A stretch of DNA of 64,000 nt, taken from NCBI RefSeq assembly GCF_003467125.1, contig NZ_QSFA01000003.1, positions 1 through 64,000 on the forward strand. The letters run 5' to 3'. Each line of letters opens with the position of its first letter. The first letter of the stretch is position 1. Origin of the DNA: Megasphaera sp. AM44-1BH (GTDB lineage: Bacteria; Bacillota; Negativicutes; Veillonellales; Megasphaeraceae). A program made the position numbers and the translations under genes. Positions 45,475-54,394 of this stretch are shown one piece after another. Under the pieces are notes generated by a model that saw only the letters and a program-made list of their open reading frames with translations, was not told the origin of the DNA and did not search any database.

Positions 45475-47010
45475 ATGTTAGCGATTATTGCTGCAGCCGT
45501 AGCCTGTGGAATCATCGGTGTCGGGACGGGCTACTTCTACCGCATGAAGATTGCCGAAGGCAAAATCGGAAAGGCGGAAGTAGAAGCGGAACGCATTATT
45601 TCTACGGCACGGCAGAATGCAGAATCACGGAAAAAGGAATTGGTCCTCGAAGGGAAGGAAGAAATCCATAAGCTGCGCAGTGATGCGGAACGGGAAAACA
45701 AGGAACGCAGAAACGAACTGCAGCGCATGGAACGGCGCCTGTTGCAAAAAGAGGAACATCTGGATAAGAAATCCGATTCCATGGAAAAACGCGATGAAGC
45801 TCTGCAGCGCAAGGAAGAAGAAATTACCAGGACACAGGAAAAAATCGAGTTGCTGCACAGCCAGCAGATGGAAGAACTGGAACGTATTTCCGGTCTTACC
45901 TATGATGATGCCAAAGAACTCCTGCTGAACAACGTAAAGACAGAAGTGAAGCACGAAACGGCTATGCTCATCAAGAGCCTGGAAGAAGAAGCCAAAGAAG
46001 AAGCGGAAGGAAAAGCCCGTGAAATCATTTCTACGGCTATTCAGCGCTGCGCTGCTGACCACGTGGCGGAAACGACTGTTTCTGTAGTGGCACTGCCCAA
46101 TGATGAAATGAAAGGCCGTATCATCGGGCGTGAAGGCCGTAATATCCGGGCCATTGAAACACTGACCGGTGTAGATCTGATCATCGACGATACGCCGGAA
46201 GCTGTCATCTTGTCTTGTTTTGATCCTATTCGTCGTGAAGTAGCCCGGATTGCACTGGAAAAACTGATTGCTGATGGGCGTATTCATCCGGCACGGATAG
46301 AAGAAATGGTAGAAAAAGCCCGTAAGGAAGTCAACCAGAAAATACGCGAAGCCGGTGAACAGGCGACGTATGAAACGGGTGTGCATGGGCTGCATCCGGA
46401 ACTGGTCAAGATACTGGGCCGTCTCCGGTACCGTACGAGTTATGGCCAGAATGTCCTGCGCCATTCTATCGAAGTATCCCAGCTGGCAGGTGTCATGGCC
46501 GCTGAACTGGGTGTAGATGAAAACCTCGCCAAGCGGGCCGGCCTGATTCATGATATCGGCAAAGCGCTGGACCATGAAATGGAAGGGACTCACGTATCCA
46601 TCGGGACAGAAGTCGCCAAGAAATATGGCGAATCCAAACTGGTGGTCAATTGTATTGCATCGCATCATGGTGATGAAGAACCGAAGAGCGTAGAAGCCGT
46701 CCTCGTTTCGGCAGCGGATGCTGTTTCGGCAGCACGGCCGGGAGCAAGACGGGAAACACTGGAAAATTATCTGAAGCGGCTTACAAAACTCGAAGAGATC
46801 GCAGAATCCTTCGATGGCGTAGAAGATTGCTTTGCTATACAGGCTGGCCGCGAAATCCGCGTAATGGTTAAGCCTGAAAAACTGGATGAAGCCGATTGTG
46901 TCCTCCTCGTCCACAACATTGTGAAACGAATCGAGGCAGAACTGGAATATCCGGGACAAATCAAAGTGGTAGTCATCCGGGAAACACGGATGATTGATTA
47001 TGCAAAATAA
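45475..47010 (+). CDS. rny: Ribonuclease Y
   Basis: Membrane-bound endoribonuclease that initiates mRNA decay in Bacillota. The 511-residue protein has an N-terminal transmembrane helix (residues 1-20), a long Glu/Lys/Arg-rich coiled coil to about 185, a KH domain (EMKGRIIGREGRNIRAIE) and an HD domain with H359-D360 in LIHDIGKALDHE. The ATG follows AAGGGGGTG. It is preceded by a probable attenuator, consistent with control of its own level. Confidence 0.98.
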   Translation: MLAIIAAAVACGIIGVGTGYFYRMKIAEGKIGKAEVEAERIISTARQNAESRKKELVLEGKEEIHKLRSDAERENKERRNELQRMERRLLQKEEHLDKKSDSMEKRDEALQRKEEEITRTQEKIELLHSQQMEELERISGLTYDDAKELLLNNVKTEVKHETAMLIKSLEEEAKEEAEGKAREIISTAIQRCAADHVAETTVSVVALPNDEMKGRIIGREGRNIRAIETLTGVDLIIDDTPEAVILSCFDPIRREVARIALEKLIADGRIHPARIEEMVEKARKEVNQKIREAGEQATYETGVHGLHPELVKILGRLRYRTSYGQNVLRHSIEVSQLAGVMAAELGVDENLAKRAGLIHDIGKALDHEMEGTHVSIGTEVAKKYGESKLVVNCIASHHGDEEPKSVEAVLVSAADAVSAARPGARRETLENYLKRLTKLEEIAESFDGVEDCFAIQAGREIRVMVKPEKLDEADCVLLVHNIVKRIEAELEYPGQIKVVVIRETRMIDYAK

Positions 47011-47021
47011 GAGGAAATACA

Positions 47022-47052
47022 GCCCCTGCCAGTACTGGCAGGGGTATTTTTT
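47022..47052 (+). terminator. Intrinsic terminator after rny
   Basis: CCCCTGCCA pairs with TGGCAGGGG around GTAC, followed by TATTTTTT. Confidence 0.88.
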
Positions 47053-47105
47053 AGATGAAACTGAGTAATGTAAAAGTTTAATGTAAAAGTTTTTTGAAAA
47101 AAGAC

Positions 47106-47134
47106 TTGCCAAATCATAGTGCACATGGTATAAT
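47106..47134 (+). promoter_or_regulatory. Promoter of the five-tRNA cluster
   Basis: TTGCCA (47106-47111) and a perfect TATAAT (47129-47134) are separated by 17 bases, 39 bases before tRNA-Asp. Confidence 0.82.
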
Positions 47135-47173
47135 TGTTTTCGTTCGAGGCACTAAGCCTTGAATATATGAAAC

Positions 47174-47250
47174 GGCCTCGTGGTGTAGCGGTTTAACATG
47201 TCGCCCTGTCACGGCGAAGATCGTCGGTTCAAATCCGATCGAGGTCGCCA
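47174..47250 (+). tRNA. tRNA-Asp (anticodon GTC)
   Basis: Acceptor GGCCTCG pairs with CGAGGTC, the anticodon loop is CTGTCAC, the T-loop is TTCAAAT, and CCA is encoded. First gene of the tRNA cluster. Confidence 0.97.
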
Positions 47251-47255
47251 TATTT

Positions 47256-47331
47256 GCTCAGGTAGCTCAGTCGGTAGAGCAGGGGACTGAAAATCCCCGT
47301 GTCGGCGGTTCAATTCCGTCCCTGAGCACCA
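47256..47331 (+). tRNA. tRNA-Phe (anticodon GAA)
   Basis: Acceptor GCTCAGG pairs with CCTGAGC, the anticodon loop is CTGAAAA, and CCA is encoded. It starts 5 bases after tRNA-Asp. Confidence 0.97.
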
Positions 47332-47338
47332 CTCATAA

Positions 47339-47413
47339 GCGGAAGTAGCTCAGTGGTAGAGCACCACCTTGCCAAGGTGGGGGTCGCGAGTTCGAGCCTC
47401 GTTTTCCGCTCCA
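47339..47413 (+). tRNA. tRNA-Gly (anticodon GCC)
   Basis: Acceptor GCGGAAG pairs with TTTCCGC with one G-T pair. The anticodon loop is TTGCCAA and CCA is encoded. Confidence 0.97.
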
Positions 47414-47419
47414 TATTAT

Positions 47420-47493
47420 GGCGGCATAGCCAAGCGGTAAGGCAGAGGTCTGCAAAACCTTCATCCCCAGTTCGATTCTGGGTGCCGCCTCCA
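47420..47493 (+). tRNA. tRNA-Cys (anticodon GCA)
   Basis: Acceptor GGCGGCA pairs with TGCCGCC, the anticodon loop is CTGCAAA, and CCA is encoded. Confidence 0.97.
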
Positions 47494-47522
47494 TAATTTT
47501 CTTTAATTTTCTTTTACGTCAT

Positions 47523-47611
47523 GCCGAGGTGGCGGAACTGGCAGACGCAACGGACTTAAAATCCGTCGGATAGAAATATCCGTACCGGTTCGATTCCGGT
47601 CCCCGGCACCA
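47523..47611 (+). tRNA. tRNA-Leu (anticodon TAA)
   Basis: A class II tRNA with a long variable arm. The anticodon loop is CTTAAAA, the T-arm ACCGG-TTCGATT-CCGGT is perfect, and CCA is encoded. The acceptor stem GCCGAGG against CCCCGGC contains one A-C mismatch at pair 5-68. Confidence 0.95.
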
Positions 47612-47671
47612 TTTAAACAACACATTGCACTGAGCATGATGGGTTTCGGCTGATGGCTCTGGCAACTTAAA

Positions 47672-47699
47672 GGTTTGGATGTAAATCCAAGCCTTTTTT
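47672..47699 (+). terminator. Terminator between the tRNA cluster and scpA
   Basis: GGTTTGGAT pairs with ATCCAAGCC around GTAA (9 bp, one G-T pair), followed by six T residues. The scpA start codon is only 47 bases downstream. Confidence 0.82.
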
Positions 47700-47746
47700 G
47701 TAATTATGCTTTATGTACTTCTTTCATGACGGAATTGGCGGTATAT

Positions 47747-48472
47747 ATGGAAGAATATCGATACAAAGTATCGGATTTTGAAGGCCCACTGGACCTGCTG
47801 CTGTATTTGATTGAAAAAAACAAGGTTGATATTTATAATATCCCTATCGTTACGATTACAGACCAGTTCAATGAATATGTCCGGCAGATCGATACCTTCG
47901 ATGTCAATTATGCCAGCAAGTTTTTTGTCATGGCGGCTACGCTGCTGCAGATAAAATCCCGGCTCCTGCTCCCTAAACCGCCCAGACTGGAGGAAGAGGA
48001 AGAAGATCCCCAGGAACTGCTCATCCGTCAGCTGGTGGAATATAAACGGATGAAGCAGATTGCTTCCGTCGTAGCGGAATTATGGGATAAGAGACAGCTC
48101 ATGGAAAGCAGGGAACGGACGCCGATGCCGTTCGAAAAACAATTTTCCGGCAGTATTGATAAAAAAGCCCTCTATGCTGCTTTTCAGGCCGTTTACGAGG
48201 CGCTTCCTGAAAAGAAGACTGTAGAAATTCATCTACAGCAGGAAATATACAGTGTCAGTGAATGTATGCAGCGCGTAGAATATGCCCTGCATCAGGCGTT
48301 GCGGCCTGTCCCGGTGCGGCAGATTTTTCAAAGCTGCCGTACGAGAACGGAACTGGTCGTCGTATTTCTGGCGGTACTGGAATTGCTGAAAATCGGCCGG
48401 TGCTGTACACTATCAGAAGGAGAGGATGGAAATGCAGCATCCCTGCGATATATCCCGCACGGAGCATCATGA
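47747..48472 (+). CDS. scpA: Segregation and condensation protein A (kleisin)
   Basis: Kleisin subunit that bridges the SMC heads in the SMC-ScpAB condensin. The 241-residue protein begins MEEYRYKVSDFEGPLDLLLY, the family signature. The frame is open from 47675 but that start lies in a terminator; ATG 47747 is preferred, with a weak ribosome binding site, and ATG 47726 is an alternative. The stop is inside scpB, so the two are coupled. No separate promoter is seen after the upstream terminator. Confidence 0.95.
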   Translation: MEEYRYKVSDFEGPLDLLLYLIEKNKVDIYNIPIVTITDQFNEYVRQIDTFDVNYASKFFVMAATLLQIKSRLLLPKPPRLEEEEEDPQELLIRQLVEYKRMKQIASVVAELWDKRQLMESRERTPMPFEKQFSGSIDKKALYAAFQAVYEALPEKKTVEIHLQQEIYSVSECMQRVEYALHQALRPVPVRQIFQSCRTRTELVVVFLAVLELLKIGRCCTLSEGEDGNAASLRYIPHGAS

Positions 48473-49067
48473 ACCGACGGCGGTACTGGAAGCGTTGCTG
48501 TTTCTCAGCGGCCAGCCGCTCAGCCTGCCAGAACTATGCACCCATACCGGCTGGAGCGAGGAGAAAGCAGAGCAGACAGCACATACTCTCGCCGCTATTC
48601 TGCGCGATGAAAAACGGGGACTGACTCTCATTCAGGTAGCGGGAGGGTATCAGCTGGTTACACGGCCGGAGCTGCATGATGAACTGCAGTGGGTCCATAA
48701 GACGACGGCCGAATTATCTCCTATGGCACTGGAGGTGCTGGCAATCATCGCCTTCCGGCAGCCTGTGACCCGGGCTGATATTGAAAAAATACGGGGCGTT
48801 TCTTCAGAACGCCTGATAGCGTCACTGCTGCAGCAGGGGCTGATCCGTGATCTGGGCCGGAAAGATACGCCAGGCCGTCCTATCATATACGGTACCAGCG
48901 CATATTTCCTGGAATGTATCGGCATGGATTCTCTGTCCGATCTGGCCCGGCAGGTTCCGGAAGAATTGCTGCAGGAACCTGCAGCAGATGCAGAGACAGT
49001 AAAACAAGAAGAGAAGATATCTACGGAGGAAGAACATGAAGGAACGCTTACAAAAGGTAATGAGTAA
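48432..49067 (+). CDS. scpB: Segregation and condensation protein B
   Basis: Winged-helix partner of ScpA in the SMC complex. About 211 residues; core motifs are VLEALLFLSGQPLSLPELC and LSPMALEVLAIIAFRQPVTR. ATG 48432 is 6 nt after AAGGAGAGG; ATG 48426 is adjacent to that site and less likely. It overlaps scpA by 41 bases and rluB by 32 bases. The C-terminal 35 residues are charged and probably disordered. Confidence 0.94.
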   Translation: MQHPCDISRTEHHEPTAVLEALLFLSGQPLSLPELCTHTGWSEEKAEQTAHTLAAILRDEKRGLTLIQVAGGYQLVTRPELHDELQWVHKTTAELSPMALEVLAIIAFRQPVTRADIEKIRGVSSERLIASLLQQGLIRDLGRKDTPGRPIIYGTSAYFLECIGMDSLSDLARQVPEELLQEPAADAETVKQEEKISTEEEHEGTLTKGNE

Positions 49068-49755
49068 CTGTGGCGTCGCCTCGCGGCGGGCATCAGAACA
49101 GATGATCCTCGACGGCCGCGTACGGGTCAATGGCGTCATCATCCGGGAACTGGGAACGAAAGCAGATCCGGAAACTGACATCATACTGGTAGATGGAAAA
49201 CGTCTGGAAGCAGAAAAAAAGTTATATTACCTGTTCAATAAACCCAAAGGCGTCATTACGACTGCCCATGATGACCAGGGCCGTGAAACGGTCATGGATT
49301 ATTTTAAGAAAATCACGGAGCGGATTTATCCCGTAGGCCGTCTGGATCAGAATACAGAAGGACTGCTGCTCATGACAAATGACGGGGAACTGGCCAACAT
49401 CCTCATGCATCCCAGTAAGCTTGTCGATAAGACCTACGAAGTAAAAATCAAAGGCCATATTGCCGATACGGTACTGCAGCAGCTGGCCGACGGCGTGGAA
49501 CTGGAAGATGGCATGACAGCCCCGGCTATCGTCTGCTATAATGGATACGATAATCATACCGGTATCACCAATGTGGAAATTACCATCCACGAAGGCAGAA
49601 ACCGGCAGGTACGCCGTATGTTTGAACATTTTGGCTTTAAAGTGCATAATCTGCGGCGTGTACAGTACGCCTTCCTGACTTTGAGCGGTGTCAAGCGGGG
49701 GGCTTACCGGCCTCTTACGGCAGAAGAAATAAAGGAATTATACAAATATAAATAA
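49036..49755 (+). CDS. rluB: RluB-type 23S rRNA pseudouridine synthase
   Basis: Converts a uridine of 23S rRNA domain V to pseudouridine. The 239-residue protein has an N-terminal S4 domain (LQKVMSNCGVASRRASEQMI) and the catalytic motif GRLDQNTEGLLLMTNDG with D104. The ATG lies inside scpB after GGAGGAAG. scpAB-rluB is a conserved Bacillota arrangement; RsuA-type specificity cannot be fully excluded. Confidence 0.92.
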   Translation: MKERLQKVMSNCGVASRRASEQMILDGRVRVNGVIIRELGTKADPETDIILVDGKRLEAEKKLYYLFNKPKGVITTAHDDQGRETVMDYFKKITERIYPVGRLDQNTEGLLLMTNDGELANILMHPSKLVDKTYEVKIKGHIADTVLQQLADGVELEDGMTAPAIVCYNGYDNHTGITNVEITIHEGRNRQVRRMFEHFGFKVHNLRRVQYAFLTLSGVKRGAYRPLTAEEIKELYKYK

Positions 49756-49768
49756 GGTGTTAGTAACG

Positions 49769-51013
49769 ATGAAACAGGTTATAGTCGTCGGTGCAGGTGC
49801 TGCAGGCATCTTTGCTGCCCTGGCAGCTTCCTCCAGAGGAGCCAGCGTACAGCTTTTTGAAAAAAATGATATTGTAGGGAAAAAGATGGGTATTACGGGC
49901 AAAGGCCGCTGCAATCTGACCAATACGGCGCCTATGACAGAATTCATTGCCCGGACGCCGGGGCACGGAAAGTTTCTCTTCAGCGCCTACCGCGCTTTTA
50001 GTAATGAAGACCTCCTCCGGTGTGTACATCAATGGGGCCTGGCTACGAAAGAAGAACGGGGCGGCCGGGTCTTTCCTCAGTCGGACAGTGCCATTGAAGT
50101 GCGCAAACTCCTGTATCACCAGCTGCTGAAACAGCATGTGGAACTTCATTTGTGTGAAGGAGTGCTGGATCTGAGCCGTCTTGATACGGGATTCATAGTC
50201 CGGACAGACCGGGGAAACTATACGGCAGATGCCTGTATCATTACGACGGGAGGGCTTTCCTATCCCGTTACCGGTTCCAGCGGTGACGGATTCCGCTTTG
50301 CCGGAAAGCTGGGCCATACGGTTACTCCGTTAAAACCCTCTCTGATTCCTTTTGCGACAGAAGAAACGTGGGTGAAAGACCTGGCCGGGCTATCGCTGCG
50401 GAACGTCGATGTTTCTCTATGGAAGCATGGGAAAAAGCTGGCTTCCCAGTTCGGGGAAATGCTCTTTACTCATACGGGCGTTTCCGGACCGGTTATTCTC
50501 ATGCTGAGCAGTCAGGCAGCGCATAAACCGAAATGGGAATTTCCCATGCAGCTGCGCATCAACCTGAAACCGGCGCTGACACCGGAAATGCTCGACGCCC
50601 GGATACAGCGGGATTTTCAAAAATATCTGCGCAAACAGGCTGGCAATGGGCTGCAGGATCTGCTGCCACGCCATCTGATTCCCTATGTCCTCGGACAGGC
50701 AGAAATCCCGGAACAGACGCTGATCAATCAGATTACCCGTACCCAGCGTCAGGATCTCGTAACGGTACTCCAGGCTTTTTCCCTGACTCTGACCGGTACG
50801 CGTCCCATTGAAGAAGCCATTGTAACGGCCGGCGGCGTATCCGTGCGGGAAATCAATCCCGGGACGATGGAATCAAAAAAAATCCGGAGCCTTTATTTTG
50901 CCGGTGAAGTGATAGACATCGATGCCTTCACGGGAGGCTATAATTTGCAGGCAGCTTTTTCGACAGGCTATGTGGCAGGCTGCGCTGCGGCAGAGGAGGA
51001 AGCAGACGAATGA
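49769..51013 (+). CDS. HI0933-family NAD(P)/FAD-dependent oxidoreductase
   Basis: A 414-residue flavoprotein of the HI0933/YhiN/BaiN-type family. The N-terminal FAD-binding GAGAAG motif (residues 8-13), the segment GITGKGRCNLTN and the C-terminal GEVIDIDAFTGGYNLQAAF are diagnostic. Its physiological substrate is not known. The ATG follows AAGGTG; the frame upstream (49757) is not preferred. It overlaps cmk by 4 bases. Confidence 0.92.
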   Translation: MKQVIVVGAGAAGIFAALAASSRGASVQLFEKNDIVGKKMGITGKGRCNLTNTAPMTEFIARTPGHGKFLFSAYRAFSNEDLLRCVHQWGLATKEERGGRVFPQSDSAIEVRKLLYHQLLKQHVELHLCEGVLDLSRLDTGFIVRTDRGNYTADACIITTGGLSYPVTGSSGDGFRFAGKLGHTVTPLKPSLIPFATEETWVKDLAGLSLRNVDVSLWKHGKKLASQFGEMLFTHTGVSGPVILMLSSQAAHKPKWEFPMQLRINLKPALTPEMLDARIQRDFQKYLRKQAGNGLQDLLPRHLIPYVLGQAEIPEQTLINQITRTQRQDLVTVLQAFSLTLTGTRPIEEAIVTAGGVSVREINPGTMESKKIRSLYFAGEVIDIDAFTGGYNLQAAFSTGYVAGCAAAEEEADE

Positions 51014-51678
51014 GAAAAATTACGGTTGCTATCGACGGGCCGGCTGGTGCAGGAAAAAGCAGTGTTGCGAAGATGGTGGCAAATCGGTTACACTATTTGT
51101 ATATCGATACCGGGGCCATGTATCGCGCCTTTACCTGGGCCATGCTGGAACGGCATGTCGATATAGAGGATGAACAGGCCGTACGCCAGCTGACGGATTC
51201 CATCCAGATCCGTCTGGAACCCGGGGCAGATATATGCCGCGTCTATGCAGACGGACAGGAAATAACAGAAGAAATACGCACGCCTTTCATCTCTTCTCAT
51301 GTTTCCCAGGTGGCAGCACTTGCAGTAGTACGTACAAAACTGGTACAATTGCAGAGAGACATGGCAAAAGGCGGAGGCGTCATTCTGGACGGCCGCGATA
51401 TCGGTACGGTAGTCCTGCCCCGGGCAGATCTTAAAATTTATCTGACGGCATCCGTTGCGGCGCGGGCCAGACGGCGGTTCCTGGAATTAAAGGAAAAAGG
51501 CAGTACGGAAACACTGGAAGATATTGAAGCCAGCATTGCTGCCAGAGATGATATGGATTCCCATCGGGCTGTCAGTCCGCTGAAACGGGCTGATGACGCT
51601 GTCCTGGTGGATAACAGCAATCTTACGCTGGAAGAAACGGCGGACTGTATCTGCCGGATGATTGAAGAAAAACAGTAA
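51010..51678 (+). CDS. cmk: Cytidylate kinase
   Basis: Phosphorylates CMP and dCMP. The 222-residue protein has the P-loop GPAGAGKSS at residues 9-17, YIDTGAMYRAFTWAM, and LDGRDIGTVVLPRADLKIYL. Its ATG overlaps the previous stop codon (ATGA), so it is coupled to the flavoprotein gene. It lies 12 nt before plsC. Confidence 0.97.
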   Translation: MRKITVAIDGPAGAGKSSVAKMVANRLHYLYIDTGAMYRAFTWAMLERHVDIEDEQAVRQLTDSIQIRLEPGADICRVYADGQEITEEIRTPFISSHVSQVAALAVVRTKLVQLQRDMAKGGGVILDGRDIGTVVLPRADLKIYLTASVAARARRRFLELKEKGSTETLEDIEASIAARDDMDSHRAVSPLKRADDAVLVDNSNLTLEETADCICRMIEEKQ

Positions 51679-51690
51679 GGAAGCAGAGCC

Positions 51691-52320
51691 ATGAGAAATT
51701 TTTTCTACGCTATTATCCGGTTTCTCTTTAATCTGGTTACCTATACCTGGCTGGGCATGCAGGTCGCGGGAGAGGAACATATTCCGGAAAAAGGCGCATT
51801 CATTGTTGCCTCCAACCATGCCAGCTATTTTGACCCGCCTCTGATAGGGACGGCAATGCGCCACCACCTGATTCACTTCATGGCAAAAGAGGAGTTATTC
51901 CATAACCCTCTTATGGGCTGGTTCCTGCGCTATGTCGGTACCTTTCCGGTGCACCGTGGCCGCGTGGACCGCAAAGCGCTGGTAGAAGCGCTGCGGGTGC
52001 TGAAACAAGGCTGCGTACTGGGAATATTCCCGGAAGGGACGAGCCGCGATCAGGGGAAGCTGGGAAAATTCCATGAAGGAATGGCAGCTATCGCCATCCG
52101 GGCCCAGGTCCCGGTCCTTCCGACAGCAGTCATCAATTCCCGGCATCTTCCGCACAAACAGGGCCCCGTACGGGTCGTGTTCGGTGAGCCGGTCCTGCCC
52201 CCCGTTTTAAGCCGGCAGGATAAAGAAAAAGAACGGGACATCATCCATCAGTTTTCAGAAGATATCCGCAGCCGGATTCTGGATCTGATCAACCAGCACG
52301 GAGGAGAAAATATGTCATGA
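51691..52320 (+). CDS. plsC: 1-acyl-sn-glycerol-3-phosphate acyltransferase
   Basis: Makes phosphatidic acid from lysophosphatidic acid at the inner membrane. The 209-residue protein has the catalytic H43-x4-D48 motif (NHASYFD), the substrate motif FPEGTSRDQGKLGKF and a hydrophobic N-terminus. The ATG follows AAGGAAGCAG. Its last four bases (ATGA) overlap the start of ispH. Confidence 0.94.
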   Translation: MRNFFYAIIRFLFNLVTYTWLGMQVAGEEHIPEKGAFIVASNHASYFDPPLIGTAMRHHLIHFMAKEELFHNPLMGWFLRYVGTFPVHRGRVDRKALVEALRVLKQGCVLGIFPEGTSRDQGKLGKFHEGMAAIAIRAQVPVLPTAVINSRHLPHKQGPVRVVFGEPVLPPVLSRQDKEKERDIIHQFSEDIRSRILDLINQHGGENMS

Positions 52321-54302
52321 ATGTATATGTAGCTGATGCCTGCGGCTTCTGTTATGGTGTGCGCCGGGCTGTGGAAATGGCTTCTTCTGCTGCTAGTGGT
52401 ACTCATACGCTGGGGCCAATCATCCATAACCCCCAGGTAGTAGCCAGACTGGCTGAACGGGGCGTATCACCGGTAGACTCGCTGGATTCTCTCCAGAGAG
52501 GGGATACGATCCTCATCCGTTCCCACGGAGTAGGACCAGATGTATACCGGGAAGCAGAAGAAAAAGGGCTTAACGTTGTCGATGCGACGTGCCCTCATGT
52601 GAAAAAAGCACAGCAGGATGCGAAAAAAATCATCGAAAAAGAAAAAAATCTTATAATTATTGGCGAAAAAGCCCATCCAGAAGTAATTAGTATTTCACAA
52701 TGGGGGGCAAATCGTGCTATTATATTAGATAGGGAAGAAATGGCCCAGGCTCTGCCTCCTATGGAACAGGCCGGGGTGGTCGTACAGACGACCTTTTCCC
52801 AGGAGCAATTTAAGCGCATCGAACGCATACTGGCAGATAAAATCGCAGACCTCACGGTGTACATGACTATTTGTACGGCGACGCAGCAGCGTCAGCAGGC
52901 AGCGATTGACCTGGCAGGAAAGATGGATGCCATGATCGTCATTGGCGGGAAAAACAGTGCCAATACCGGTCGCCTTGCACAAGTGTGCAGAGAACAGGGT
53001 TGCCCGACATACCATATTGAAACAGCAGCTGAATTGGATACGGCCTGGTTCAAAGGTATGAAAAATATAGGCATTACAGCCGGCGCTTCCACGCCGGATT
53101 GGATAATACAGGAGGTTGTTAATATTATGGAAAATTTGCAAGCAGAAGCCACAGAAGTAATGAGTGAAGAATTGTTGGACAAGTATGATTATGAAGAAAA
53201 TCCAAAGAAAGGCGACGTAGTAAAAGGCACGGTTATTTCTGTGAACGATGATGCTGCCTATGTTTCCATCGGCACGAAAGCAGAAGCGATCCTGCCGAAA
53301 AAGGAAATGGCTGTACCGGCACCGGAAAAAGCTAGTGATTTTGTCAAAGTCGGTGATGAACTGACCGTTGAAATTGCCAACAACATCAAAGAAGAAGGTG
53401 CTATTGTCGTTTCCCTCGTCAAGATGAAGAAGGTTGAAGACTGGAAAGAAGTACGCGAAGCATTTGAAAACGATCAGCTCGTTGAATGTACCGGTAAAGA
53501 AACCAATAAAGCCGGCCTTGTCGTATCCATCAAATCTCTGCGCGGGTTCATTCCCCTGTCCCAGGGCGATATCCGGTTCGTTAAATCTCTGGATTATCTC
53601 GTAGGACAGACATTCCAGGTAAAAGTCATCGATATTGACGAACATAAAAACCGCCTTGTCCTGTCCCGTAAAGCTGTTCTTGAAGCAGAACGGGAAGCAA
53701 AACGCGAAGAAGCCCTTAAACATATTGAAGAAGGCGCTGTCCTCGAAGGAACCGTCGTCAAGATTATGCCCTATGGCGCATTCATCGATCTCGGTGGCGT
53801 AGAAGGCCTGCTCCATATTTCTGATATTTCCTGGAAACGGATCAGCTCCGTCGATGCCGTACTCAAGCAGGGCGATAAACTGCAGGTCCTCGTACAGAAA
53901 TTCGATAAAGAACGCGATCGTATTTCCCTGTCCCTAAAAGCACTGCAGAAGAACCCCTGGATTGCAGCCATCGAAAAATTCGAAGTTGGCGATGTCGTTA
54001 AAGGCGAAGTCAAGAAGCTGCTGCCTTTCGGTGCTATCCTCGCTATCGATCCGGAATTGCAGGGTCTTCTCCACATTTCTGAACTGACAGAAAAACGCGG
54101 TGCTTCTGTAAAAGACCTCTTGAACATTGGCGATATTCTGAACGTCAAGATCATTGGTATTGATACAGATAAGAAGAAGATTTCCCTCAGCGTCCTCGCT
54201 TTGCAGAAAGATGACGAAGAACGGGAAGTCCGCAATTATCTCGAAACAGCAAATCAGCAGGAAGAATCGGCCACAATTGGCGACGCTGTAGAAGATAAAT
54301 AA
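52317..54302 (+). CDS. ispH: IspH (HMBPP reductase)-ribosomal protein S1 fusion
   Basis: A 661-residue two-part protein. Residues 1-275 are 4-hydroxy-3-methylbut-2-enyl diphosphate reductase, the last step of the MEP isoprenoid pathway; the three iron-sulfur cysteines are C12, C92 and C186. From about residue 298 four S1 RNA-binding repeats follow (begins near 298, 385, 470 and 555), as in a Bacillota-type ribosomal protein S1. Such fusions are known in Clostridia and Negativicutes. An in-frame ATG at 53127 (residue 271) stands 11 nt after a perfect AGGAGG, so S1 may also be made alone. The gene overlaps plsC by 4 bases. Confidence 0.96.
   Translation: MNVYVADACGFCYGVRRAVEMASSAASGTHTLGPIIHNPQVVARLAERGVSPVDSLDSLQRGDTILIRSHGVGPDVYREAEEKGLNVVDATCPHVKKAQQDAKKIIEKEKNLIIIGEKAHPEVISISQWGANRAIILDREEMAQALPPMEQAGVVVQTTFSQEQFKRIERILADKIADLTVYMTICTATQQRQQAAIDLAGKMDAMIVIGGKNSANTGRLAQVCREQGCPTYHIETAAELDTAWFKGMKNIGITAGASTPDWIIQEVVNIMENLQAEATEVMSEELLDKYDYEENPKKGDVVKGTVISVNDDAAYVSIGTKAEAILPKKEMAVPAPEKASDFVKVGDELTVEIANNIKEEGAIVVSLVKMKKVEDWKEVREAFENDQLVECTGKETNKAGLVVSIKSLRGFIPLSQGDIRFVKSLDYLVGQTFQVKVIDIDEHKNRLVLSRKAVLEAEREAKREEALKHIEEGAVLEGTVVKIMPYGAFIDLGGVEGLLHISDISWKRISSVDAVLKQGDKLQVLVQKFDKERDRISLSLKALQKNPWIAAIEKFEVGDVVKGEVKKLLPFGAILAIDPELQGLLHISELTEKRGASVKDLLNIGDILNVKIIGIDTDKKKISLSVLALQKDDEEREVRNYLETANQQEESATIGDAVEDK
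53110..53129 (+). promoter_or_regulatory. Internal ribosome binding site and start codon for free S1
   Basis: AGGAGG (53110-53115) precedes an in-frame ATG (53127-53129) at 11 nt spacing, located exactly at the junction between the IspH domain and the S1 repeats. The product would be a 391-residue S1-like protein. Confidence 0.55.
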
Positions 54303-54312
54303 GTATTCCTGG

Positions 54313-54351
54313 AAAAAGGATAGCCGGCGTGAACCGGTTATCCTTTTTTTT
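54313..54351 (+). terminator. Intrinsic terminator after ispH-S1
   Basis: AAAAAGGATAGCCGG pairs with CCGGTTATCCTTTTT around CGTGAA (one mismatch or G-T pair), followed by a run of T residues. It ends the scpA-to-S1 operon. Confidence 0.92.
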
Positions 54352-54394
54352 GGACAGGAATGTGTTATACAATAGTTCAGGAAAGGATGTATAT

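Noticed and set aside
48262..48624. A 120-codon plus-strand open frame across the scpA-scpB junction
   Set aside because: It is a third frame over two well-supported overlapping genes and has no independent start signal.
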